A program made the translations under genes and the position numbers. Below are positions 17,218-25,855 of a stretch of DNA of 64,000 nt, piece after piece. Numbering within the stretch: position 1 is the first letter of the stretch; each line of letters opens with the position of its first letter. A model generated the notes under the pieces. It made no database searches. It saw nothing but the letters and a program-made list of their open reading frames with translations, and was not told the origin of the DNA. The stretch spans positions 420,942-484,941 of the forward strand of contig NZ_JAUQSX010000004.1 of the NCBI RefSeq assembly GCF_030581005.1. Direction: 5' to 3'. Source of the stretch: Hymenobacter mellowenesis. Lineage in GTDB: Bacteria > Bacteroidota > Bacteroidia > Cytophagales > Hymenobacteraceae.

Positions 17218-18156
17218 GTGAAACCAATTCTGGAAGCCATCGACGTGCGCAAGGCCTACGCCAACCACGTCGCCCTCTCGGGCGTGAGCCTGGAAATTCC
17301 CGAGGGCAGCATCTTCGGCCTGCTCGGGCCCAACGGCGCGGGCAAAACCTCGCTCATCCGCATCATCACCCAGATTACGGGGGCCGACGAGGGCGAAATC
17401 CGCTTCCGCGGCGAGCGGCTGAACCCCGGTCATATCGCCGAAATCGGCTACCTGCCCGAGGAGCGGGGGCTCTATAAAAAGATGAAAGTGGGCGAGCAGC
17501 TGCTTTACCTGGCCCAGCTGCGCGGCCTGAGCCGCAGCGATGCCACGGCGCGCATCAAAAGCTGGCTGAACCGCTTTGAGATAAAGGAATGGGCTGGCAA
17601 AAACGTGGAAGACCTCAGCAAGGGCATGCAGCAGAAGGTGCAGTTCATTGCCACCGTGCTGCACGACCCCAAGCTGATTATCCTGGACGAGCCGTTTTCG
17701 GGGTTCGACCCCATCAATGCCAACCTGATTAAGGACGAGATTCTGGAGCTGCGCAAGCAGGGGGCTACCATCATTTTCTCGACGCACCGCATGGAATCGG
17801 TGGAGGAGATGTGCGACAACATCGCCCTCATCAACCGCTCGCGCAAGGTGCTCGACGGGCCCATTGGTCTGATTCGGGACCAGTTCAAAACCAACACCTA
17901 TGAGGTGGAAGGCAAGGGCAAGCTCATCCTGGTACACCCCGATTTTGAGGTGGTGGAGCAGAAGGAGCGCGAAAACGGCCACTTCTACGCCCGGGTGCAG
18001 CTGCACGCCGGCGTGCGCCCCAACGACCTGCTGCGCTACCTTATCGGAGCGGTGGAGGTGGAAGCCTTCCGCGAAAAAATCCCGAGCATCAACGAGATTT
18101 TCATCCGGCGCGTGCGCGAAACCATGCCCGAAACGCTGGTGGAAGAAACTGCCTAG
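17218..18156 (+). CDS. ABC transporter ATPase, NatA-like
   Basis: I start at the GTG at 17218 (312 residues), which places the Walker A motif GPNGAGKTS at the usual distance. The Q-loop region, signature LSKGMQQKVQ, Walker B LIILDEPFSGFDP and the switch His in FSTHRMESVEEMC are intact. The C-terminal ~90 residues form the extra domain common in NatA/EcsA-type exporter ATPases. It energises the permease encoded downstream, probably for Na+, drug or lipid export; the substrate is unknown. The two genes are separated by a family A inverted repeat rather than directly coupled. Confidence 0.9.
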   Translation: MKPILEAIDVRKAYANHVALSGVSLEIPEGSIFGLLGPNGAGKTSLIRIITQITGADEGEIRFRGERLNPGHIAEIGYLPEERGLYKKMKVGEQLLYLAQLRGLSRSDATARIKSWLNRFEIKEWAGKNVEDLSKGMQQKVQFIATVLHDPKLIILDEPFSGFDPINANLIKDEILELRKQGATIIFSTHRMESVEEMCDNIALINRSRKVLDGPIGLIRDQFKTNTYEVEGKGKLILVHPDFEVVEQKERENGHFYARVQLHAGVRPNDLLRYLIGAVEVEAFREKIPSINEIFIRRVRETMPETLVEETA

Positions 18157-18185
18157 CTAAACGTCTGTCAGGCTGACATCTGCCG

Positions 18186-18282
18186 GTCATGCAGAGCGCA
18201 GCGAAGCATCTCGCGTGCAATGGTAAATATTTTGGTTGAAATTACTACCACACGCGAGATGCTTCGCTGCGCTCTGCATGAC
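18186..18282. repeat. REP-doublet-like inverted repeat (family A)
   Basis: Perfect 32-bp arms (18186-18217, 18251-18282) begin GTCATGCAGAGCGCAGCGAA and end CTCGCGTG. They lie inside the ABC transporter operon, between ATPase and permease genes, and could modulate their relative expression. Confidence 0.9.
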
Positions 18283-18318
18283 GTTCTTTTTTTCTGCAAT
18301 CGACCATAATACCTCATC

Positions 18319-19701
18319 ATGGCTTCCAAATTTTTCCTCATTGCCCAGCGCGAATACCTCACGCGGGTGCGCAAAAAGGCCTTTATTGTGCTCACGCTGG
18401 CCGTGCCGCTGCTGCTGGCGGCCTTCGGCTTCATCATTGCCAAAGTGGCCAGCTCCGACAACGACACCACCGACGTGGTGGAAGTGCGCGACGAATCCGG
18501 CCTGAACGTGGCCAGCCGTTTGGCCAGCACGCCGCAGCTGCGCTTCGTGCAGGCCACCGGCACGCTGGCCGAGGCCAAAAAAGGCTTCCAGAAAGCCAAG
18601 CACGACGGCCTGCTGGTGCTGCCCGCCGGCCTCGACGTGGAGAAGCCCGAAGGCGTGCAGTTCTTCGGCAAAGGCAACATCAGCCTGAAAAAGCAAGGGG
18701 CAGTAGAAGATGCTTTGAATAAAGTCTTCTCCGATTTGAAAATGGAGAAGTCGGGCATTTCGCAGGAAAAACTCGACCGGTTGCGCTCGGAAGTGGAGCT
18801 AAAAGCCATTAGCCTTGATGAATCTGGTAAAGAAGCCGATAGCAACGCGAAGGCTACCTCGCTCACTGCTTACGGGCTGGCGCTGGCCATTTATCTGTTC
18901 ATTTTCATCTACGGCGTGCAGATTATGCGTGGGGTGGGGGAGGAGAAGTCGAGCCGCATCATGGAGGTGATGCTGTCGTCGGTGAAGCCGTTTGATTTGA
19001 TGATGGGCAAAATTGTGGGCATTGCGGCCGTGGGCCTCACCCAGTTTCTGCTGTGGGGGATTCTCTCGTACGGCGTCGGCGCGGTGCTCACCCCCATGCT
19101 GGTAGATGACAAGCCCAAAACTGAAATGGTCACCAAGGCTCCGGCGGCCGCCCCCGCTTCGGCCGATGCTCCGCAATCCAGCAGCGCGAAAATGGACAAG
19201 GCGATGAGCGGCTCCGCAGCAACCATGAATCCGGCCAATCGCGCGGGCGGCATGTTCAGTGCACTGGGGAGCCTGCCCGTGGGCACCATTCTGTTCGGCT
19301 TCATCATCTACTTCCTGGGCGGCTACCTGCTGTACGGGGCGCTGTTTGGGGCCGTGGGCGCGGCCGTGGACGACCAGACCGACACCCAGCAGTTCATGTT
19401 TCCCATCACGATGCCGCTCATTCTGAGTTACATCGTAGGCGTGTCGGTCATTCTGCGCAACCCCGACGGCCCGGTGGCTTTCTGGATGTCGATGTTCCCG
19501 CTTACTTCGCCCATTGCCATGGTCATCCGCCTGCCATTTGGTGTGCCGATGTGGCAGTTGGCGCTGTCCATCTTCCTGCTCATCCTGGGCTTTATCGGCA
19601 CGGTATGGGTGGCGGCCCGCATCTACCGCGTGGGCATTCTGATGTATGGCAAGAAGGTGACGTACAAGGAATTGGGCAAGTGGATGTTTTATAAAGGGTA
19701 G
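18319..19701 (+). CDS. ABC transporter permease, NatB-like
   Basis: The 460-residue inner-membrane protein has an N-terminal helix (VLTLAVPLLLAAFGFIIA), then a large extracytoplasmic domain of about 150 residues, and five or so C-terminal helices. This is the ABC-2 permease layout of NatB. EEKSSRIMEVMLSSVKPFDL is a typical cytoplasmic coupling segment between helices. A low-complexity Ala/Pro/Ser insertion (about residues 275-300) lies in a later loop. It pairs with the upstream ATPase as an exporter of unknown substrate. A family A repeat follows the stop. Confidence 0.88.
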   Translation: MASKFFLIAQREYLTRVRKKAFIVLTLAVPLLLAAFGFIIAKVASSDNDTTDVVEVRDESGLNVASRLASTPQLRFVQATGTLAEAKKGFQKAKHDGLLVLPAGLDVEKPEGVQFFGKGNISLKKQGAVEDALNKVFSDLKMEKSGISQEKLDRLRSEVELKAISLDESGKEADSNAKATSLTAYGLALAIYLFIFIYGVQIMRGVGEEKSSRIMEVMLSSVKPFDLMMGKIVGIAAVGLTQFLLWGILSYGVGAVLTPMLVDDKPKTEMVTKAPAAAPASADAPQSSSAKMDKAMSGSAATMNPANRAGGMFSALGSLPVGTILFGFIIYFLGGYLLYGALFGAVGAAVDDQTDTQQFMFPITMPLILSYIVGVSVILRNPDGPVAFWMSMFPLTSPIAMVIRLPFGVPMWQLALSIFLLILGFIGTVWVAARIYRVGILMYGKKVTYKELGKWMFYKG

Positions 19702-19727
19702 GCGATACGGCTTGGCCGACGAACTTT

Positions 19728-19822
19728 GAACGTCATGCTGAGCTTGTCGAAGCATCTCTACCGCGAAGAGTAATTATTTACTTCTGCGGTAGAGATGCTT
19801 CGACAAGCTCAGCATGACGTTC
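19728..19822. repeat. REP-doublet-like inverted repeat (family A)
   Basis: Perfect 37-bp arms (19728-19764, 19786-19822) begin GAACGTCATGCTGAGCTTGT and end CTCTACCGC. The core here is GAGCTTGTCGAAGC, a variant of the GAGCGCAG-type cores elsewhere. Confidence 0.9.
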
Positions 19823-19854
19823 TGGTTTAACCGGATGTTCTTTTGTATTAATAG

Positions 19855-20751
19855 ATGCCCAGACCCATGCGCTTCCTCCGCTTCCCCAGCCTCTTTTTGA
19901 TGCTTATCAGCCTCGCTAGCTTCACCGGCGACCGGCCGGCCTACCGCCTCTTCACCGCCGCCGGCCTGCCCGCCGACTACGACCAGATGCTGCAGGAACT
20001 GGCGCAGGCCGACGTGGTGCTCTTCGGCGAGCAGCACAACGACGCCCTCACGCACTGGCTGGAGCTACAGGTAGCCAAGGACCTGCTGAAACTCAAGCAA
20101 CCCGGCCAGCTGGTGCTGGGCCTGGAAATGTTTGAGCGCGACGTGCAGCCCTTGGTGGCCCAATACGCCACCGGCGAGCTGGCCGATACGGCCTTTGAGC
20201 GCCAGGCCCGCCCTTGGCCCAACTACGGCACCGACTACCGCCCGCTGCTGCAATTCGCGCGCGCCAACCACCTGCCCGTCATCGGCACCAATGCCCCGCG
20301 CCCCTTCGCCCGCACCGTGGCCCAGCGCAGCCTCACCGCCCTCGACAAGCTGCCCGCCAACGACCGCGCCCTGCTGGCCCCGCTACCGCTGAAGGTGGAC
20401 TACGACCTGCCCGGCTACAAAAACATGGCCGCCATGTTCGGCGGCGACGGAAAAGCCCACGGTGGCGGAGCCCAGAACATTATTCAGGCCCAGGCGCTGA
20501 AAGATGCCACCATGGCCCACTTCATCAAAACCAGCATCGCACCCGGCCAAACCATGCTGCACTTCAACGGCAGCTACCACTCCGACCACCACGACGGCAT
20601 CATGGCCTGGCTGCGCCAATACGCGCCCAAGCTGCGCGTACGCACCCTGAGCGTAGTGACGCAAGAGCAGCTGCAGACGCTGGAGAAAGAGCAGCTGAAC
20701 GTGGCCGACTACGTGGTGGTGGTGCCGGCCGACGCGGCAAAGACGTATTAA
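19855..20751 (+). CDS. ChaN-family (DUF399) protein
   Basis: The 298-residue protein begins with a signal-like stretch (RFLRFPSLFLMLISLASF) and then a ChaN domain. ADVVLFGEQHNDALTHWLEL and LVLGLEMFERD are the family's heme/iron-uptake signature regions, and MLHFNGSYHSDHHDGIMAWL is the conserved C-terminal motif with several histidines. ChaN-family proteins are linked to iron or haem handling at the outer membrane. No lipobox cysteine is visible, so it may be periplasmic. An alternative ATG at 19867 fits equally well. It is monocistronic, with no iron uptake genes nearby. Confidence 0.8.
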   Translation: MPRPMRFLRFPSLFLMLISLASFTGDRPAYRLFTAAGLPADYDQMLQELAQADVVLFGEQHNDALTHWLELQVAKDLLKLKQPGQLVLGLEMFERDVQPLVAQYATGELADTAFERQARPWPNYGTDYRPLLQFARANHLPVIGTNAPRPFARTVAQRSLTALDKLPANDRALLAPLPLKVDYDLPGYKNMAAMFGGDGKAHGGGAQNIIQAQALKDATMAHFIKTSIAPGQTMLHFNGSYHSDHHDGIMAWLRQYAPKLRVRTLSVVTQEQLQTLEKEQLNVADYVVVVPADAAKTY

Positions 20752-20787
20752 AAAAAGCAGCGGTCGCCCCCATACTGCATCGAATTG

Positions 20788-21225
20788 ATGGCCACATACG
20801 CTTTCGAAACCCCTGAGTTTGGCCTTGATGAACAGGGGCTGCATCGGCTGCGCAGCCGCTTTCCTTTCGAGAACATTGCCTACGAACAGCTAAGCTCCGT
20901 CGAGGTCAGGCGGGGCAAGTCGGTGCAAAACTGGCCTTTGCTTTTGCTGGTCGGCGTGCTTTGTATCGGCTTCTCCGCGTTCACCGCCTACCGTTTGTAT
21001 CTGTTTCTAACATTTGGCCGGGGCCATTTCTACATCCAAACCCTGGCTACTCCATTCCTCCCCGCAGTTATTGGTGTTGCGGCCATCTGGCAAGCCCTGC
21101 GGGTAACGGACATTCTGGTGGTGCGTGTCAACCGTCGCCGGTTGGTATTTCCGCTCGATACCCTGAAACACGACCAAAGTGTGATGGCACTGGAAAGCTA
21201 TCTGGCCCGCCGGGTAGCAACGTAA
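20788..21225 (+). CDS. small two-helix membrane protein
   Basis: The 145-residue protein has a soluble N-terminus (about 45 residues), then two hydrophobic helices (LLLLVGVLCIGFSAFTAYRL and FLPAVIGVAAIWQAL), then VVRVNRRRLVFPLDTLKHD. The layout suggests a PH-like (bPH) or similar membrane-associated fold, but I recognise no family with certainty. It lies 36 nt after the ChaN gene and may be cotranscribed. Confidence 0.6.
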   Translation: MATYAFETPEFGLDEQGLHRLRSRFPFENIAYEQLSSVEVRRGKSVQNWPLLLLVGVLCIGFSAFTAYRLYLFLTFGRGHFYIQTLATPFLPAVIGVAAIWQALRVTDILVVRVNRRRLVFPLDTLKHDQSVMALESYLARRVAT

Positions 21226-21352
21226 ACAGGTTGGCGGACAGTTTCTTGGGCAGGAAATACGGCTGGGAAGGCAAACCGATACAACCCTTCCAGCCGATGG
21301 GCAAAAACAGCCTTGATAATACCTTTGAAATTCGCTTAAGCCAATTCCCCTT

Positions 21353-21787
21353 GTGATTATTCGAGAAGCTGATATTCAAGATATTCCGGTGTTAACCGAA
21401 ATCCGTCTCGCCGTACGGGAAAACGTGCTCAATAACCCGGCGTTGGTCACCTACGCCGACTACGTGGAGTACCTCACGCGTCGTGGCCGGGGCTGGGTGG
21501 GCGAGGAGGCGGGTCGCATCGTGGGCTTCGCCATCGCCGACCTGACGGGCCATAGTATCTGGGCCCTGTTTGTGCATCCTGACTTCGACCAGCGCGGCAT
21601 CGGCCGCGCCCTGCACGATGCGATGCTAAGCTGGTACTTCGGCCAAACATCTGAGCCGCTGTGGCTCAGCACCGCGCCTGGCACGCGTGCCGAAGGCTTT
21701 TACCGCCGCGCCGGCTGGTGCGAAACCGGCCGTACAGCCAGCGGCGAGGTACGGTTTGAGCTCACCAAATGGAATAGCCCGACTTAA
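21353..21787 (+). CDS. GNAT family acetyltransferase
   Basis: The 144-residue protein is a single GNAT domain starting at GTG (IIREADIQDIPVLTEIR). WALFVHPDFDQRGIGRALHD is the acetyl-CoA-binding motif A, and RAEGFYRRAGWCETGR is the C-terminal motif. It would acetylate a small molecule or peptide amine in the cytoplasm. There is no direct operon partner; the downstream cupin gene starts 57 nt later. The substrate is unknown. Confidence 0.88.
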   Translation: MIIREADIQDIPVLTEIRLAVRENVLNNPALVTYADYVEYLTRRGRGWVGEEAGRIVGFAIADLTGHSIWALFVHPDFDQRGIGRALHDAMLSWYFGQTSEPLWLSTAPGTRAEGFYRRAGWCETGRTASGEVRFELTKWNSPT

Positions 21788-21844
21788 AAGCTGCGAAGTG
21801 TACGTATTCCGCTAATTTTGCCGGATTCTGAAACATAATTTTCC

Positions 21845-22351
21845 ATGTCCGAAATAGATTCCTCTAAGCGTGCCTTGTTTCATCAGGTGGCTGCTACGCT
21901 GAAGCAGCAGGGCTTCAACATTGCCCAAGAAGACCCGACGCGCCCGTGGGGTGGCTTTTTCGTGATTGACGAGGAGCAGGCCCAGCAGTTTGCCGATACC
22001 TATTTTGATGGCCTGTCCGTTGACAATCTGCGCATTTCGGGCAAGCTTAGCCCCAAGGTGCTGCTGGTGGCGCCGCACCAGCGCCTGAGCTGGCAGTACC
22101 ACCACCGTCGGGCCGAAATCTGGCAGGTGGTGCAGGGCCCCGTGGGCGTGGCCACCAGCGACACCGATGAGCAGGGCGAAGTGAAAAGCTACCAGGTGGG
22201 CGAGCGCATCGTCCTCAAGCAAGGCGAGCGCCACCGCCTCGTGGGCCTGAAAGACTGGGGCGTGCTAGCCGAAATCTGGCAGCACACCGATGCCGCCAAC
22301 CCCTCGGATGAAGACGACATTGTGCGCGTGCAGGACGATTTCGGGCGCTAG
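21845..22351 (+). CDS. cupin protein, type II mannose-6-phosphate isomerase-like
   Basis: The 168-residue protein has a C-terminal cupin barrel. LSWQYHHRRAEIWQVVQGP gives the metal-binding H-x-H...E set of cupin motif 1, and KQGERHRLVGLKDWGVLAEI supplies motif 2 with its His. This arrangement and RPWGGFFVIDEE near residue 35 recall the phosphomannose isomerase domain of GDP-mannose pyrophosphorylase fusions, here stand-alone. Mannose-6-phosphate isomerase or a sugar-binding role is inferred. A solitary family A hairpin follows the stop. Confidence 0.75.
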   Translation: MSEIDSSKRALFHQVAATLKQQGFNIAQEDPTRPWGGFFVIDEEQAQQFADTYFDGLSVDNLRISGKLSPKVLLVAPHQRLSWQYHHRRAEIWQVVQGPVGVATSDTDEQGEVKSYQVGERIVLKQGERHRLVGLKDWGVLAEIWQHTDAANPSDEDDIVRVQDDFGR

Positions 22352-22363
22352 GAAGGGGCAGGC

Positions 22364-22391
22364 CGTCATGCTGAGCGCAGCCGAAGCATGA
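22364..22391. repeat. single family A half-element
   Basis: GTCATGC and GCATGAC flank TGAGCGCAGCCGAA as a 28-nt palindrome. It corresponds to one arm of the family A repeats closed on itself, with no partner arm nearby. This shows that a single arm is a hairpin unit. Confidence 0.75.
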
Positions 22392-22451
22392 CGCCGGTCC
22401 GACGTTCTTTAACCTATCAATCCGCACTTCACACCGCTTTATCTACTGCCC

Positions 22452-22940
22452 ATGAATCCTACGGACCCCACCGCTGCTTCCGCTTTCGACAAGGCCCGCA
22501 CGGGCCTCTGGACCAGCCTGCAAAAGCACTTAGCCAGCGTGTACAAGGCCGAAACGACTTTTGCGCGGGCCACGGCTTTTGCCGAAGCGTTTCCCTTTGC
22601 GGTATCGGGGGCCAGTGCCGGGCAGCTGGCCGACTACTGGGCGGCGCGCAATGCCCTGCGCGACCTGTTCACCGACGAAACCACCCAGCTCGATACGCTC
22701 AACAAGGCCATTCGTACCAAGGGCTACGCCGAGGCCGAAAAGAAGCAGCTCTACCTGCTGCTGCTGGGCTACATGGACATCGCCGCGACCATTTTTGAGC
22801 GCCTGCACACCGAAATACCCAACGCCCTGCCCCCCGACGAAGAGCTGGCCGAAACCACCGCCCGCTTCGACCGCGTGCGCAAGTTTGCCCGCCTCAACGT
22901 GAAAGGCATTGCCGGCTTGCTCACGCTCCCCACTAGATAG
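22452..22940 (+). CDS. unrecognised helical protein
   Basis: The 162-residue, probably cytoplasmic protein is mostly alpha-helical, with Ala-rich helices such as AETTFARATAFAEAFPFAV and KKQLYLLLLGYMDIAATIFE. No catalytic motif, signal peptide or membrane segment is evident. Codon use and GC content match the core genes, so it looks like a real, resident gene. I do not recognise the family. Confidence 0.65.
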   Translation: MNPTDPTAASAFDKARTGLWTSLQKHLASVYKAETTFARATAFAEAFPFAVSGASAGQLADYWAARNALRDLFTDETTQLDTLNKAIRTKGYAEAEKKQLYLLLLGYMDIAATIFERLHTEIPNALPPDEELAETTARFDRVRKFARLNVKGIAGLLTLPTR

Positions 22941-22978
22941 GTAATTTTGAGAGGTTTTGGGTAGAGTGTACTTACCCA

Positions 22979-23066
22979 TGTAGGGGCAGGACTTGCCCCC
23001 GCCCGTCGGTGAACGAAATCGTCGAATCGGCCCTAACGGCGGGCAGGGGCAAGCCCCGCCCCTACA
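22979..23066. repeat. inverted repeat, GGGGCAAG family (family C)
   Basis: Two 27-bp arms (22979-23005, 23040-23066) with three mismatches. The left arm begins TGTAGGGGCAGGACTTGCCC and the right arm ends CCCGCCCCTACA. The sequence is unrelated to the REP-like families. Confidence 0.8.
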
Positions 23067-23133
23067 CCTAATGACGCCGAAACTGCTCTAATAACACCAT
23101 ACCAGCATAAAGCGAAGTCGGAATAGTGAACAG

Positions 23134-23310
23134 CTACTCCGGCTTTGCCTTTTTCAGCGCGTCAGCCAGCGACTGCTGGAACTGCGCGCCGGAGTCGGCC
23201 GGGGCTTTCTCGGTGATGTTATACTGCTTTTGCAGCCGCTCCCATTCCTCAATCGGAATAAAAACACCGGTGATTTTGCCTTTGTCGTCGGAGAGGTATT
23301 TAATGTTCAT
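23134..23310 (-). CDS. small antitoxin-like protein
   Basis: This 58-residue gene starts at the ATG at 23310. It begins MNIKYLSDDKGKITGVFIPI and continues EEWERLQKQY before a Lys/Ala-rich tail. The pattern of two short strands with a D-x-x-G-K turn, then a P-I-x-x-W-x-x-L helix, is the N-terminal shape of many type II antitoxins (Phd/YefM or RelB-like). No toxin gene is adjacent, so it may be solitary or a regulator. The plus-strand frame over the same interval is Cys/Ser-rich and not protein-like. Confidence 0.65.
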   Translation of the reverse strand: MNIKYLSDDKGKITGVFIPIEEWERLQKQYNITEKAPADSGAQFQQSLADALKKAKPE

Positions 23311-23344
23311 TTGGATGGGGTATAATAAAATTGTGTAAAAATGC

Positions 23345-23435
23345 CGTCATGCTGAGCGCAGTCGAAGCAGCTCTACCGCACTAGAATATGATTACGTTGC
23401 GCGGTAGAGCTGCTTCGACTGCGCTCAGCATGACG
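23345..23435. repeat. REP-doublet-like inverted repeat (family A)
   Basis: Perfect 35-bp arms (23345-23379, 23401-23435) start CGTCATGCTGAGCGCAGTCG and end CTCTACCGC. It lies 3' of the acylase gene and 5' of the small antitoxin-like gene. Confidence 0.9.
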
Positions 23436-23449
23436 TTCAGGAAAGCGTG

Positions 23450-25657
23450 CTACTGCCCAGGCCGATATGTCCGCTCCGCGTGCGCCTTTACGTCTTCCGG
23501 GTAAAAACGCACGTCTTTAAATCGGCCGTTGGTGTATAATTCGGCTTGGTCGGTGAAGTGCGGGGTGCCGGGCCGGCTGCTCTGGCCACCCGTAACGACG
23601 GAGCGCGCCACCACGCGCGGTCCGAACTCCACCACCGCCACAAAGCTATTGCCCACGCTTCCATACCGTTTTTTTGTGCCGGGATAAGCTTGAGCCTTGA
23701 ACGATGCCAATGAGCCCCAGGCCGACGACGTGAAGGCCACCGGGAGGCTGGGCTGCTGGTCGTCGTAGGTTTCTTCGATGCGGCCGGTGAGGCGCTGGAA
23801 ACGGTTCACGTCGCCCCAGGGCATTTTCCAGGTGCCAAAAGCGCGGGTCAGGTCGTCTATGGCTTCGGTGAGGGCAGCGGTTTTTTCCGCCGGATTGGTA
23901 TTGGCCAGGGCAAATTTTGTGAAGCTGATGTAGTCGAGCTGGGGCTGGGCTGCGGGCACGCGGGCCCGGGCTTTAGCCAGCAGCCGCTCGGCCCAATAGA
24001 TGGCCACGGTCTGGGCCGCTGAGGTTTTACTATAGTTCCGGTTCCAAGCACGGAGAGCAGCAATTGCTTCATCGGCCGCCGTGGGTTGGATGGAGACTTT
24101 TACCTCAGTTGCGGCAGCATCGTAAGCAGCCAGCAGCGGCGGCAGCATGTCGTCGAAGGCGGTGAGGTGCGGGTCGTTGGCGGCGGCAATGAGCGTATCG
24201 AGGCTGAAAACGGCCTTGCGGCTGAGCACGCGCACGGCGTTCAGGCCGCGGTAGTTTTCGGCGTCGGGCGCCATGTAGCTGGGGTATTTGGTGGGGGCGG
24301 GGCTGCTGCCGGGGCCTGCTACCGTGAACGGCGTCGAGTTGCAGTTTTGAATAAAGCCGCTGGCGGGGTTGTGTACCTGCACCAGTTCGCTCAGCGGGTG
24401 TAGGCCCTGCCATTCGGTGGCGGGCGTGCTGCCGTCCACGGGCTGGCTCCAGTCGAATTTTGGGTTGCGCCGGGGCATGAAGTTGCCGTGCCAGTAGGCA
24501 ATGCTGCCCTTGCTATCGGCAAATACGGTATTGTTGGTGGCGTTGCCGTTCAGCTTCATCACCTGCTGAAAGCTGGCGTAGTCGGTGGCTTTGGTGCGCA
24601 GGTACGACTGCTGCAGCGCGGCCAGCGGCGTGTTCATCATGCGCAGCGCCACCCATTGCTGGTCGGTTTTCTGGCCCACCACGGGGCCGTGGTGTGTCCG
24701 GCAGATGGTGAAGGTTCGGCGCAGCATCTGGTTGCCGGCGCGGTAGGGCAGTGTCACCTTTTCGGTTTGCACCGGCCGCAGCTTGCCGCCGTAGCGGTAG
24801 AAATAGGTGCCGTTTTTCTTTTCGATAGTTTCCAGGTACTCATCCATCGAGTCGGCTTGGCTGGAGGTGTGCATCCAGCCGCAGTGCTCGTTAAAGCCCT
24901 GGTACACAAAAAACTGTCCCCAGGTCACGGCGCCGTAGGCGTTCATGCCCTGCTGGCTGGCCATCTGCACCTCGGAGCGGAAATAGAATGACGTGTGCGG
25001 GTTGATGAGCAGCAGGGCGTGGCCGCTGGCGCTTTTGGCCGGAGCAATGGCAAAGCCATTCGAGCCGATTTCGTCCTGGTCGGGCTGCCCGGCGTCAGGC
25101 TTCACCCAAGAGGTGGATTTCTGCTGGCTGTAAAACGCTTTCAGCCGCTCCAGGCTCACCACGCTGATGTTGCCGCCAATGCTGCCCTCGCTGAACATCA
25201 GCGGCATCCAGGGCTGGAAGCGGCGTAGCAGGCGGGGCCGCACCGTGGGGTGGGTGGCCAGGTAATAGTTGGTACCGGCCGCGAAGGCGTCGAGCAGCAG
25301 CTTCATATCGGCCGGGCTCTTTCGGTAGATGCCGATGGCCTGGGTGCTGTCCAGAAACAGCCGGGCGCGCAAATCGTGGTAGATTTGGGCTTCGCCCTCC
25401 ACCTCCGCAAGCCGGCCAATGGCATCGAGATAATTGGTTTCGACGCGGTCGAAATCGTCCTCACACTGCGTGTAGAGCAGGCCAAATACCGCGTCGGCAT
25501 CGGTCTTGCCGTAGATGTGCGGCACACCGTACGTGTCGCGCGTGATGCTCACTTGCTGCGCCTTTTGCTGCCAACGGGCCAGCTCGGCCGGGCTGAATTT
25601 TTGCGCCTGCGCCACGAGGCCAGCCAGAATCAACAGCAGCAAGAGGGGCAGACGCAT
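23450..25657 (-). CDS. penicillin acylase-family amidase
   Basis: The 735-residue protein has a signal peptide (RLPLLLLLILAGLVAQAQ) and the Ntn-hydrolase precursor layout: an alpha segment, a spacer, then a beta segment beginning at Ser199 in IGSNGFAIAP, with Gly198 as the expected autocleavage site. VTWGQFFVYQGFNEHCGWMH and NATNNTVFADSKGSIAYWHG are beta-chain signatures. Members include penicillin and acyl-homoserine lactone acylases; it is likely periplasmic and cleaves an amide such as an N-acyl side chain. Quorum quenching is possible but unproven. It is monocistronic between two palindromes. Confidence 0.9.
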   Translation of the reverse strand: MRLPLLLLLILAGLVAQAQKFSPAELARWQQKAQQVSITRDTYGVPHIYGKTDADAVFGLLYTQCEDDFDRVETNYLDAIGRLAEVEGEAQIYHDLRARLFLDSTQAIGIYRKSPADMKLLLDAFAAGTNYYLATHPTVRPRLLRRFQPWMPLMFSEGSIGGNISVVSLERLKAFYSQQKSTSWVKPDAGQPDQDEIGSNGFAIAPAKSASGHALLLINPHTSFYFRSEVQMASQQGMNAYGAVTWGQFFVYQGFNEHCGWMHTSSQADSMDEYLETIEKKNGTYFYRYGGKLRPVQTEKVTLPYRAGNQMLRRTFTICRTHHGPVVGQKTDQQWVALRMMNTPLAALQQSYLRTKATDYASFQQVMKLNGNATNNTVFADSKGSIAYWHGNFMPRRNPKFDWSQPVDGSTPATEWQGLHPLSELVQVHNPASGFIQNCNSTPFTVAGPGSSPAPTKYPSYMAPDAENYRGLNAVRVLSRKAVFSLDTLIAAANDPHLTAFDDMLPPLLAAYDAAATEVKVSIQPTAADEAIAALRAWNRNYSKTSAAQTVAIYWAERLLAKARARVPAAQPQLDYISFTKFALANTNPAEKTAALTEAIDDLTRAFGTWKMPWGDVNRFQRLTGRIEETYDDQQPSLPVAFTSSAWGSLASFKAQAYPGTKKRYGSVGNSFVAVVEFGPRVVARSVVTGGQSSRPGTPHFTDQAELYTNGRFKDVRFYPEDVKAHAERTYRPGQ

Positions 25658-25697
25658 CAGGGCAGGATTTAGGAAGCGGTGGGCGCGAAAGTAAATG

Positions 25698-25727
25698 AAA
25701 AAGCCCCGGCCGGTGGACCAGGGCTTT
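25698..25727 (-). terminator. probable terminator downstream of the IscA-type gene
   Basis: On the minus strand AAAGCCCTGGTCC and GGCCGGGGCTTTTTC form an imperfect GC-rich hairpin with a T-tract. It lies between the IscA-type gene and the acylase gene, beyond a family A repeat. Confidence 0.55.
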
Positions 25728-25745
25728 GTTCGATGGTTGTGCTAC

Positions 25746-25846
25746 TGTCATCCTGAGCGCAGCGAAGGACCTTACCACGTTTGCACGGATTGACTACTGC
25801 TAATCGTTCGGACGTGATAAGGTCCTTCGCTGCGCTCAGGATGACA
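25746..25846. repeat. REP-doublet-like inverted repeat (family A)
   Basis: The 35-bp arms (25746-25780, 25812-25846) have one mismatch. They start TGTCATCCTGAGCGCAGCGA and end in ACCACGT or ATCACGT. The core is GAGCGCAG where the obgE copy has GAGCGTAG. It is just 3' of the IscA-type gene. Confidence 0.9.
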
Positions 25847-25855
25847 AACGGCTCC

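Noticed and set aside
23126..23338. A 70-codon plus-strand frame
   Set aside because: Cys/Ser-rich shadow of the 58-residue minus-strand gene, whose product is more protein-like.
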